From NCBI GenBank assembly GCA_910577355.1, contig CAJTMY010000039.1:1-22195 (forward strand): a stretch of DNA of 22,195 nucleotides, given 5' to 3'. This document shows positions 15,633 to 22,195 of this stretch, in pieces (position 1 is the stretch's first letter; each line of letters opens with the position of its first letter). The DNA is from an uncultured Muribaculaceae bacterium. GTDB taxonomy: Bacteria > Bacteroidota > Bacteroidia > Bacteroidales > Muribaculaceae. Both the position numbers and the translations under genes were made by a program. The notes under the pieces are model-generated. The model had not been told where the DNA came from, made no database searches, and saw nothing but the letters and a program-made list of their open reading frames with translations.

Positions 15633-15678
15633 AATCGGCATATAGCAAGTATAAATCTTGTCTATGTGCCGATTTTTT
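15633..15678 (+). terminator. Strong intrinsic terminator after the FadL-like gene
   Basis: AATCGGCATATAG (15633-15645) pairs with CTATGTGCCGATT (15662-15674) with one wobble pair. CAAG (15646-15649) and CTTG (15657-15660) extend the stem past one bulged base to a seven-base loop, and the arm ends in a six-T run (15673-15678). Confidence 0.88.
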
Positions 15679-15762
15679 CAGAACTCATGGCTGAAATAAA
15701 TGTTTTATGACACATTTCTTGAAAAACCTGCACCAAAATAGCTCCGCCAATGATATTTTTTA

Positions 15763-15770
15763 TATCTTTG
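15763..15770 (+). promoter_or_regulatory. Candidate -7 element for the BspA-like gene
   Basis: These bases read TATCTTTG, a full TAnnTTTG match, in a T-rich stretch 35 bases before the first in-frame ATG (15806) and 71 bases before the preferred one (15842). No convincing TTTG is seen about 20 bases upstream. Between the terminator at 15678 and this element I see only AT-rich sequence. Confidence 0.5.
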
Positions 15771-15841
15771 CCACAGTTTCACTCTCATGCCTTAGAATAG
15801 GCTGAATGAATCCGTTTTTTACTTATAATCCTCAATTATCA

Positions 15842-17881
15842 ATGAAATCCACAACATTTAAATTCCCCCTACTTGCCATTGTCATGTTGTTCTTTACCGG
15901 CATAAGTACATACGCCTACGATTTCAAAAACAACGGCCTATACTACAACATTCTGCCTGAAGGATCTACTGTAGAAGTAACCTACGAATACCTCCAAAAT
16001 CATATTCCTCACAATAGCGCTAAAGGTGATATAGAGATCCCTGCAGAAATCACATACAACAATAAGACATATCGCGTTACTGCCATTAGTGACTATGCGT
16101 TTTGCGGATGTAGCGGTCTGACCTCCGTAATAACCCCTAACTCTGTAACCACAATCGGAAATTATGCGTTCGCCGAATGCACAGGCTTGTCCTCAATCAT
16201 CATTTCGGACTCTGCAACTTCAATCGGGGCTATTGCCTTTCAACACTGTGTCAGCCTGACCTCAGTGAGTATCCCCAATTCAGTGACATCTATTGGCGAA
16301 GGCGCTTTTTTTGAATGTACCGGACTGGCTTCGGTGACCCTCTCGACAGATATGACAGAAATCGGCAATAACACATTCTACGGATGTAGCGAACTAACAT
16401 CAGTTGTCATACCAAACTCTGTAACTTCAATCGGCACAGGAGCATTCTCCGACTGTTACAGTCTAAGCAAGGTTGAAATACCCAATACCGTCAACACCAT
16501 TCAGGACTGGGCATTCCAGAATTGTTATAACTTGATTTCTGTATATATTCCGAATTCCGTCACCAACATTGGCAAAGGGGCTTTCTCAAATTGCATCGGA
16601 CTAACCTCTATTGATATTCCATCCTCAATTTCCTCAATTAATGGTTGGGTATTCCAATCATGCCATAATCTGACTTCGGTAAATATTCCATCATCCGTGA
16701 CATCTATCTGCGAAAGCGCTTTCTTTGACTGCGTCAGCCTGCCTTACATTTCTATACCGGCTTCAGTGACAAGCATAGGAGAGGAGGCTTTCTTCAGTTG
16801 TGATGAATTGGCCGATATACTCGTTGCTGAAGGTAATCCGTCATACAGTTCGATAAATGGAGTCCTATACAATCACGATGCTTCCAACCTAATCTGCTGT
16901 CCCATGCGTAAGGAATCAGTGGTTATCCCAAACTCTGTGACTATGATAAGCGGCTATGCCTTCAGCGGATGCAGCAGTCTGACATCAATTTCAATTCCCA
17001 ACTCCGTATCCGCAATCGGCAACGAGGCCTTCTCCAACTGCAGTAGACTGACTTCCATATCCATTCCCTATTCTGTGATTTCAATCGGAGAAAATATTTG
17101 TTATAATTGCGAAAAACTGGCAGACATATTTGTTGCTGAAGGCAATCCATCATACAGTTCAATCAATGGAGTTCTATACAATCACGATGTCTCCAACCTA
17201 ATCTGCTGTCCCATGGGTAAGGAATCAGTGGTTATCCCCAACTCTGTGACTATGATTAGCGACTATGCCTTCAGCGGATGCAGCGGCCTGACATCAATTT
17301 CAATTCCTAACTCCGTAACCGCAATCGGTAACGAAGCCTTTGGCAACTGCAGTAACATAACTTCCATTACCCTAGGAAATTCAATCCTTTCCATCGGCGA
17401 TTATGCGTTCTATGGATGTAGCGGAATTACCTCCATCACTATCCCCAACTCCGTAACTATAGTCGGCGACATGGCTTTTGACGGCTGTAGTGGACTGACT
17501 TCAATATATTGTAAGGCAATCACACCTCCAAGTGCATATGATTATACATTTACAGAAACCACTTTGCAAGAATGCAAGTTATATGTTCCAATGGGATGTA
17601 AAACAGCTTACGAGGCGGCAGAGATCTGGAGCAGCTTCCAGAACATCGAGGAGATGGATTTCGGCGGCATTGATTCGCCGACAGCCGATGGTGGCAGGCT
17701 GCAAATATCGATTGAGAACGGCACTCTGACAATAAACGGTATAGGCTGCAACGAGTCAATCGCCATATATGACATTCAAGGACGCATCGTTTATTGCGGC
17801 ACGCAACACGCCATCCAGAACCTCTCAACTGGCCTCTACATCGTGAAAATAAGTAACAAAACAGTAAAAGTCACAATCTAA
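15842..17881 (+). CDS. BspA-like leucine-rich-repeat surface protein with C-terminal sorting-like domain
   Basis: This exported 679-residue protein starts with a signal peptide (MKSTTFKFPLLAIVMLFFTG, ending ISTYA). An ATG at 15806 would add 12 residues in front and is less likely. About 18 repeats of 23 residues follow, of the LRR_5 or BspA/Treponema pallidum type, with the pattern SVTSIGxxAFxxCxxLTSVxIPN. Two repeats carry a 34-residue insertion reading VAEGNPSYSSINGVLYN and onward; such insertions recur in this family. The last 65 to 70 residues (about GRLQISIENG to the end) resemble the type IX sorting tail, with IAIYDIQGRIV and STGLYIVKI. BspA-like proteins often bind host matrix proteins or other bacteria; the ligand here is unknown. 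GC content is clearly below neighbours (samples near 37-52%), suggesting separate ancestry. No terminator is evident downstream. Confidence 0.9.
   Translation: MKSTTFKFPLLAIVMLFFTGISTYAYDFKNNGLYYNILPEGSTVEVTYEYLQNHIPHNSAKGDIEIPAEITYNNKTYRVTAISDYAFCGCSGLTSVITPNSVTTIGNYAFAECTGLSSIIISDSATSIGAIAFQHCVSLTSVSIPNSVTSIGEGAFFECTGLASVTLSTDMTEIGNNTFYGCSELTSVVIPNSVTSIGTGAFSDCYSLSKVEIPNTVNTIQDWAFQNCYNLISVYIPNSVTNIGKGAFSNCIGLTSIDIPSSISSINGWVFQSCHNLTSVNIPSSVTSICESAFFDCVSLPYISIPASVTSIGEEAFFSCDELADILVAEGNPSYSSINGVLYNHDASNLICCPMRKESVVIPNSVTMISGYAFSGCSSLTSISIPNSVSAIGNEAFSNCSRLTSISIPYSVISIGENICYNCEKLADIFVAEGNPSYSSINGVLYNHDVSNLICCPMGKESVVIPNSVTMISDYAFSGCSGLTSISIPNSVTAIGNEAFGNCSNITSITLGNSILSIGDYAFYGCSGITSITIPNSVTIVGDMAFDGCSGLTSIYCKAITPPSAYDYTFTETTLQECKLYVPMGCKTAYEAAEIWSSFQNIEEMDFGGIDSPTADGGRLQISIENGTLTINGIGCNESIAIYDIQGRIVYCGTQHAIQNLSTGLYIVKISNKTVKVTI
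16808..17425 (+). repeat. Tandem 309-bp (103-residue) duplication inside the BspA-like gene
   Basis: The unit starting at 16808 recurs at 17117, exactly 309 bases later and in frame. Long runs are nearly identical, for example the stretch coding SSINGVLYNHD and ICCPM followed by KESVVIPNSVTMIS. Similarity weakens in the last third. Each unit holds one insertion-bearing repeat plus two ordinary 23-residue repeats. Confidence 0.9.
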
Positions 17882-18055
17882 CGCTGGCATCACTCACATT
17901 TCATACAGACGTCATCCTTGCACACAGCACCGATGTCGTTTGCTTTATTTACGAAAATCACAGTCATTGCCTTTTTCAATGTGTATTTTTTAAAGGGATA
18001 ATTGCCGTTAAAGAATACGAGCCGAACAGACCCGGACAATCCGTGACTGCGGTAT

Positions 18056-18086
18056 TTTGTTTTTGCACGGATATTTCTTACCTTTG
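18056..18086 (+). promoter_or_regulatory. Bacteroidota-type promoter for the GHL10-like / glycosyltransferase pair
   Basis: TTTG at 18056-18059 is followed after 19 bases by TACCTTTG at 18079-18086, matching the Bacteroidota consensus at both elements. Transcription would start near 18092, about 22 bases before the ATG at 18114. This excludes the in-frame TTG at 18057 as a start. The rest of the 232-base gap upstream shows no other clear signal. Confidence 0.75.
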
Positions 18087-18113
18087 CATATGACTTATAC
18101 ATCAATCACATCT

Positions 18114-19574
18114 ATGAAAAAACTATTGCTGACATTATTGGCCGCAGCCGCCGTATCTACATCGGCCGTGGCCGAGAACCCCAAGCGCGAATTCCGCGGA
18201 GCATGGATGCACACCGTGTTCCAAGAACAGTATCATCGCCAAAGCACCGACGAAAACAAGGCATATCTGCGCGACCAGCTCGACAAACTGAAGGAAGCCG
18301 GTGTAAATGCCGTGATATTTCAGGTGCGCCCGCAGGCCGATGCATTCTATTACAGCAAGCTGGAACCGTGGAGCCGTTTCCTTACCGACAACGGCGCCGA
18401 GCCGGCACCTGCATGGGATCCTCTGCAATTCATGATCGACGAGGCTCACGCACGCGGCATGGAGCTGCACGCATGGCTCAATCCCTACCGCGTCACATCA
18501 GCCAAGACACAGACCCTGCCAAAAGGACATGTATATCACAAGCATCCGGAATGGTTTGTACGCTACGACGGCAAGCTGTATTTCGATCCGGGTCTGCCCG
18601 AGAGCCGCAAGTTCATCACCGATGTGGTGATGGACATAGTGAACCGCTACGATGTGGACGGCATCCACTTTGACGACTATTTCTATCCTTATCCTGTGAA
18701 AGACGTCGAGTTCCCCGACTCGAAATCGTATGCCAAGTACGGCAAGGGGATGGATCGCGGCGACTGGCGCCGCAAGAATGTGGATCTGCTCATCGAGGGC
18801 CTGCACAAAGAGATCGCGGCATCGAAGCCGTGGGTGATATTCGGCATCAGCCCCTTCGGGATATGGCGCAACAAATCGACCGATCCGCGCGGCTCGGAGA
18901 CCAACGGCCTGCAGAACTACGACGCCCTGTATGCCGACGTGCTGCTGTGGGCGCGCGAGGGATGGATAGACTATCTGCTGCCCCAGCTATACTGGGATCT
19001 GGAGCACAAGGCGGCCTCGTATCTAACATTGGTTGACTGGTGGAACCGCAACGCCGAGGGTCGCCACATGTATATCGGGCAGGATGTGGGCGTGACGATG
19101 AAGAAGCCCGACATAGCCCCGTCGACCGAGCCGACACAACTGCGACACAAGATAAACCTCACCCGCGCGGCCGAGAACATACAGGGCAACTGCTGGTGGC
19201 CGGCATATTCGGTGACCAAGAACAACGGAGGTATATCCGACCGGCTCAAAGAGGAATTCCAAAGCACCGTGGCTCTGTCGCCGGCATATCCGTGGATCAG
19301 CACCAACACCCCGGCTGCGGTGAGCGATCTGAAGCACAAAGACGGACAACTTTCATGGAAGAACGGCGCACCTAAGGGTACAGCCGACGATGCCGTGAAG
19401 TTTGTAGTATACTACTTCGGCAACGACGAGGAGATCGACCTTGACAATTCCGAAGCCATACAGGGCGTGACATGGAATAAGACGTTTGCCGCCGACAAGA
19501 AGGGCAAATATGTGGTGACAGCGCTCAGCCGTGTGAATCAGGAATCGGAGCCGATGACTGTTACCGTGAAATGA
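18114..19574 (+). CDS. Glycoside-hydrolase-like family 10 (GHL10/DUF187-type) secreted protein
   Basis: This 486-residue protein has a signal peptide (MKKLLLTLLAAAAVSTSAVA, 1-20) and starts its mature part with PKREFRGAWM, the usual opening of the GHL10 (YngK-like) TIM-barrel family. Landmarks are NAVIFQVRPQADAFY (65-79), ELHAWLNPYR (117-126), YFDPGLPESR, VDGIHFDDYFYPYP (181-194) with candidate catalytic Asp187 and Asp188, and IFGISPFGIWRN near 244-255. The last 85 or so residues look like a fibronectin-III-like domain, ending VTALSRVNQESEPMTVTVK. Family members are thought to cleave sugar polymers, possibly peptidoglycan-related ones, at the cell surface, but the substrate here is not known. 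The stop overlaps the next gene as ATGA, implying coupled translation with a glycosyltransferase. Confidence 0.9.
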   Translation: MKKLLLTLLAAAAVSTSAVAENPKREFRGAWMHTVFQEQYHRQSTDENKAYLRDQLDKLKEAGVNAVIFQVRPQADAFYYSKLEPWSRFLTDNGAEPAPAWDPLQFMIDEAHARGMELHAWLNPYRVTSAKTQTLPKGHVYHKHPEWFVRYDGKLYFDPGLPESRKFITDVVMDIVNRYDVDGIHFDDYFYPYPVKDVEFPDSKSYAKYGKGMDRGDWRRKNVDLLIEGLHKEIAASKPWVIFGISPFGIWRNKSTDPRGSETNGLQNYDALYADVLLWAREGWIDYLLPQLYWDLEHKAASYLTLVDWWNRNAEGRHMYIGQDVGVTMKKPDIAPSTEPTQLRHKINLTRAAENIQGNCWWPAYSVTKNNGGISDRLKEEFQSTVALSPAYPWISTNTPAAVSDLKHKDGQLSWKNGAPKGTADDAVKFVVYYFGNDEEIDLDNSEAIQGVTWNKTFAADKKGKYVVTALSRVNQESEPMTVTVK

Positions 19575-20506
19575 TAAGTATAATCGTTCCTGTCTATAAT
19601 ACTGAAAAATATCTGTGCGAGTGCGTGGAGAGCGTGCTCGCACAGACTTTTGATGACTGGGAGCTGATCATAGTGGACGACGGCTCCACCGACAGCTCCG
19701 GCACCATCGCCGACCGATATGCCGCCGCCGACCGCCGCATAAGGGTGTATCATGTGGATAACGGCGGACTTTCGTGCGCCAGAAATTTTGCTATCGCAAA
19801 ATGTGTCGGAGAATACGCTTGTTTCCTTGATTCGGACGACATGTTGCATCCAGCAGCTCTAAAGCTTCTTTTACATAAAATCGAACAGAATAAGACCGAT
19901 ATGGTCATCGCTTGTTCACATCGCGGCACATCGGCGCAATTCAAGAACTCAATCAAATGTCATTCAAACTTATTGTCGGCGCTAGATGTACTTGAATCAA
20001 GCCTATATCAAAACGGCATCATACTACATTCTGCATGTGGCAAACTATATAAGACCAAAATATTAAAAGGAGTCAGCTTTACTGAAAGAATCTACTACGA
20101 AGATCTCGATTACTTCTACCGCATATGTCTTTTATGCAATAAAATAACCGTATGCGACGCCGACATATATTTTTATCGCCAGACTCCCGGAAGCATTACA
20201 AACGTGTGGAGCGACAAGCGGCTCGACGTGCTTGACGTCACCGACCGCATCGAGGCTTTCATAGCCGAGAATTATCCGGCACTGCTGCCTGCGGCGCGCG
20301 ACCGCAAACTCAGCGCCAATTTCAACATGTTCATCCTCGCCAGCGCCAACGGCAGGCCTGAGGCGGCGTCGCGCTGTTGGCAGGTGATAAAGGAGTATCG
20401 CCTCGGCTCGCTTATAAACCGGCAAGTGCGGCTCAAGAACAAGGCCGGTATACTCCTGTCGTACCTTGGCAGACGCACATTTGCCCGCATCAGCAGGCTG
20501 ATATAA
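19571..20506 (+). CDS. Family 2 glycosyltransferase
   Basis: The 311-residue cytoplasmic enzyme has the GT-A fold. The opening ISIIVPVYNTEKYL, the nucleotide-sugar-binding Asp36-Asp37 in IIVDDGSTD, the acceptor-side GGLSCARNFAI and the DXD-like Asp87-Ser-Asp89-Asp90 in CFLDSDD are all present. A later EDLDYFYRI matches the catalytic acidic region of GT2 enzymes of the EpsJ or WcaA type. The basic C-terminal helix (about 280-311) may contact the membrane. The sugar and acceptor cannot be predicted; capsule, exopolysaccharide or protein-glycan roles are possible. The start overlaps the preceding stop by four bases (ATGA). GC content is about 64% at the 5' end, 38% from 19861 to 20160, and 59% afterwards, so the gene is compositionally mosaic though the reading frame is intact. 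Confidence 0.92.
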   Translation: MISIIVPVYNTEKYLCECVESVLAQTFDDWELIIVDDGSTDSSGTIADRYAAADRRIRVYHVDNGGLSCARNFAIAKCVGEYACFLDSDDMLHPAALKLLLHKIEQNKTDMVIACSHRGTSAQFKNSIKCHSNLLSALDVLESSLYQNGIILHSACGKLYKTKILKGVSFTERIYYEDLDYFYRICLLCNKITVCDADIYFYRQTPGSITNVWSDKRLDVLDVTDRIEAFIAENYPALLPAARDRKLSANFNMFILASANGRPEAASRCWQVIKEYRLGSLINRQVRLKNKAGILLSYLGRRTFARISRLI

Positions 20507-20590
20507 ATCGGACTGTCAATCCCAGCACAGCCCATCGATTTATCTATAAAACACACGACAACATATCGTCTGATTTAACTCCTGTCATAC

Positions 20591-20620
20591 AAAAAAAGCT
20601 GCCGGCACGGAGCCGGCAGC
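20591..20620 (-). terminator. Intrinsic terminator after tonB
   Basis: On the minus strand GCTGCCGGC (20620-20612) pairs perfectly with GCCGGCAGC (20606-20598) over a five-base loop, followed by seven T residues (20597-20591). It sits 24 bases after the tonB stop. There is no T run in the plus direction, so it ends the minus-strand operon only. The convergent glycosyltransferase has no separate terminator that I can see in 20507-20590. Confidence 0.92.
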
Positions 20621-20644
20621 CGAATTATGGAGTTCAAAAGCGGA

Positions 20645-21505
20645 TTAGTTCTGGAGCTTGAAAGTGACGGGGAGAATGAATGTCACCTTTACAGGCTGGC
20701 CGTTGTTACGGCCGGGCTGCCAGTTAGGCATCGCTTTCACAAGGCGCATGGCCTCCTTGTCGAGAGCCGGATGACGACCGCGAATTACCTTAACATTCTC
20801 GATCGAACCGGTCTTTGTAATGTCGAACTGTACCACAACACGACCCGATACACCTTCTTCAGATGCCTGTGCGGGATATGAGATGTGGTCGCCGAGCCAC
20901 TTGTACATGGCAGCTTCGCCGCCGGGGAACTCGGGTTTCTGCTCGACCATGGCCATGGTATAAACCTTTTCAGGTTCCGGAGCCTTGGGTTCTTCTGCAA
21001 TAACTTCGTTGCGGACGATCTGCTTGTTAAGGTCATTGGTACCCTCGGTGATATCCATAGCACCGGCCTGGGCCTCGTTTTCCATAACTTCAGATTTATC
21101 CTTGACTTCTTTTTCCTTATCGAAGTTCTCGTCCTCGACGATCATAAGCTCGGTGACACGCTGCTCGTTGGCAACTTCTTCGGGCTGGATGATCTCTTCG
21201 GGTTCCTCAAACTTGACCTGTTCCTCGATTTCTTCTTCCTCGATTATCTCTTCGGGCTGGAATGTGGCCATTTCCTGCTCAATAGCAGCATCGGGGCCTT
21301 CTTCCTCGCCGCGCGAGAACACGCCGGTAAGAGAGAGTATAAGGAGTACAAGTATCACGCAGAGGCCTGCGAGGACTATCGCAACTGCACGGGTGTGGCG
21401 CTTTGTAGAACCTTCGCGCATCTCATATGCGCCAAAATCCTTGTTTTTGCCTTCAAAAACTATGTCGCACCACTCTTTTGATGAAAGATCAACGTCTTTT
21501 GCCAT
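20645..21505 (-). CDS. tonB: TonB-family energy transducer with acidic periplasmic linker
   Basis: TonB carries proton-motive energy from the inner-membrane ExbB/ExbD motor to outer-membrane receptors of the SusC type. The 286 residues show a cytoplasmic N-terminus with KNKDFGAYEMR (typical of Bacteroidota TonB), one membrane helix (about 40-61), a long linker and a C-terminal domain (about 190-286). The domain carries PEFPGGEAAMYKWL, GRVVVQFDITKTG and MPNWQPGRNNGQPVKV, the last being the conserved strand region. The linker (66-175) is very rich in glutamate with few prolines, unlike the Pro-Glu/Pro-Lys linker of E. coli TonB. It lies 28 bases after exbD in an apparent operon closed by a strong terminator. 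Strong identification. Confidence 0.93.
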   Translation of the reverse strand: MAKDVDLSSKEWCDIVFEGKNKDFGAYEMREGSTKRHTRAVAIVLAGLCVILVLLILSLTGVFSRGEEEGPDAAIEQEMATFQPEEIIEEEEIEEQVKFEEPEEIIQPEEVANEQRVTELMIVEDENFDKEKEVKDKSEVMENEAQAGAMDITEGTNDLNKQIVRNEVIAEEPKAPEPEKVYTMAMVEQKPEFPGGEAAMYKWLGDHISYPAQASEEGVSGRVVVQFDITKTGSIENVKVIRGRHPALDKEAMRLVKAMPNWQPGRNNGQPVKVTFILPVTFKLQN

Positions 21506-21533
21506 TTTCTGTGTAACGGTTAAAGGTTAATAA

Positions 21534-22195
21534 TCATTTCTTACGTATGGTGGGGCGGATGATAGTTTCGCCGTGTTCTTGTTCGTAACGCTTGAGAAGA
21601 ACAGTGTCGGTGTGGTGGGGAAGCTCGATGGAGTAACGCGAGATCTGGTTGATCTGCATTTCGTCGAGAGCGTTGATAAGACCCTCGTAAGTGGTGTTGG
21701 GACCGGGTTTGATCACTACAACAGGACGAGTCTTTGCCGAGTCGGCCGCGTTTTTCTTGGCGAGCTGGTCAAACTCTTCCTTGGTGATCTCCTTGTTTTT
21801 CCACTGTGTCTTGAGTTTCTCATATTCTTCCATCACCTGTTCGTTCTTGGCGCGGAGGATCTTGCGGATACCCTGGGGCTCATGGTTCTGGTTACCGATA
21901 AATTGCTCGCGACGGAGATATTTAGGGGTAGAGAACGTTGTGTCGGCAATACCTTCATAGTAATATATGTTGTGTACTGTCTTGCCTGTCTCGGCATCCA
22001 CTTTAGGCTTGTCACCTTCATACTCTGTATCGAGAATGAGGGTGATAGCTTCAGACTGTTTGGCCTGTGCCTGCTGCTCCTTTTTCACATCTTCGTTGGT
22101 GGGGAGGATGATCTGCAGGGTCTGCGACTTGATCATCGTGGTACAGAGCATGAAGAATGTGATCAGAAGCATGTTCATGTCCACCATGGGAGTAA
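21534..22195 (-). CDS. exbD: ExbD-family biopolymer transport protein (partial, 5' end outside window)
   Basis: The visible 219 codons run off the right edge; reading in frame past the ATG at 22187 adds Thr-Pro, giving TPMVDMNMLLITFFMLCTTM. This is the membrane helix of ExbD with its essential aspartate, so the true start lies outside. The protein couples proton flow to TonB. The periplasmic part contains the conserved core with PVVVIKPGPNTTYEGLINALDEMQ and ends in a basic RPTIRKK. An insertion between about residue 30 and 140 (with ITLILDTEYEG and KLKTQWKNKEITKEE) makes it longer than E. coli ExbD. Bacteroidota commonly carry two exbD genes beside exbB and tonB; this would be the one next to tonB. 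The gap to tonB is 28 bases. Confidence 0.92.
   Translation of the reverse strand, partial: TPMVDMNMLLITFFMLCTTMIKSQTLQIILPTNEDVKKEQQAQAKQSEAITLILDTEYEGDKPKVDAETGKTVHNIYYYEGIADTTFSTPKYLRREQFIGNQNHEPQGIRKILRAKNEQVMEEYEKLKTQWKNKEITKEEFDQLAKKNAADSAKTRPVVVIKPGPNTTYEGLINALDEMQINQISRYSIELPHHTDTVLLKRYEQEHGETIIRPTIRKK

Noticed and set aside
17890..18105. 71-residue open frame on the minus strand in the gap before the GHL10-like gene
   Set aside because: It runs through the promoter, has no recognisable domain and lies in a low-GC stretch where stops are simply missing by chance.
18057..18113. Upstream TTG start for the GHL10-like protein
   Set aside because: It would lie inside the promoter and place 19 extra residues before a normal signal peptide. 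ATG at 18114 is better.

Overview
The window looks like a chromosomal segment of a Bacteroidales bacterium. A gut member of the Muribaculaceae type fits best, but the genus cannot be fixed from this sequence alone. The evidence is: several promoter-like sites with the Bacteroidota -7 element TAnnTTTG, one or two of them with a TTG/TTTG about 19-20 bases upstream; little use of Shine-Dalgarno sequences; large secreted proteins ending in sorting-domain-like tails; a BspA-like leucine-rich-repeat protein; and a Bacteroidota-type ExbD/TonB pair. Most of the window is GC-rich (roughly 55-60%). Two stretches are clearly lower: the leucine-rich-repeat gene and the middle of a glycosyltransferase gene.

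Layout. (1) 86-4546 (+): a 1486-residue secreted multidomain protein with propeller-like, fibronectin-III-like and choice-of-anchor-J-like domains. A perfect 24-bp hairpin (4561-4612) separates it from the convergent next group. (2) 7290-4619 (-): an apparent three-gene operon of a DEDDy 3'-5' exonuclease with a basic tail, a 78-residue two-helix membrane protein, and cofactor-independent phosphoglycerate mutase (gpmI). (3) 7365-12513 (+): a tightly packed biotin operon of bioA, bioF, a bioG-bioC fusion and bioD, with a family-25-like glycosyltransferase as its last, translationally coupled gene. It diverges from group 2 across 74 bases. (4) 12699-13850 (+): a secreted protein rich in tryptophan, glycine and proline. 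(5) 13950-15545 (+): an OmpP1/FadL-like outer-membrane barrel protein, closed by a strong terminator. (6) 15842-17881 (+): a low-GC BspA-like repeat protein with a recent 103-residue internal duplication. (7) 18114-20506 (+): a GHL10-type glycoside-hydrolase-like protein coupled to a family-2 glycosyltransferase. (8) 22195-20645 (-): an ExbD that runs off the window end, then TonB, ending at an intrinsic terminator.

How the genes work together. BioC methylates malonyl-ACP so that fatty acid synthesis can build pimeloyl-ACP methyl ester. BioG removes the methyl group, and BioF, BioA and BioD carry the product to dethiobiotin. The last step, BioB, is not in the window, so this is an incomplete pathway locus. 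The envelope genes (FadL-like barrel, TonB/ExbD, sorting-domain proteins, glycosyltransferases) fit a carbohydrate- and nutrient-scavenging gut symbiont. I found no rRNA, tRNA, CRISPR array, insertion sequence or phage gene. I see no clearly new defence or mobile system. The most distinctive observations are the BioG-BioC fusion, the glycosyltransferase fused by overlap to the biotin operon, an apparently leaderless bioA transcript, and the sharp base-composition mosaic inside the family-2 glycosyltransferase gene.
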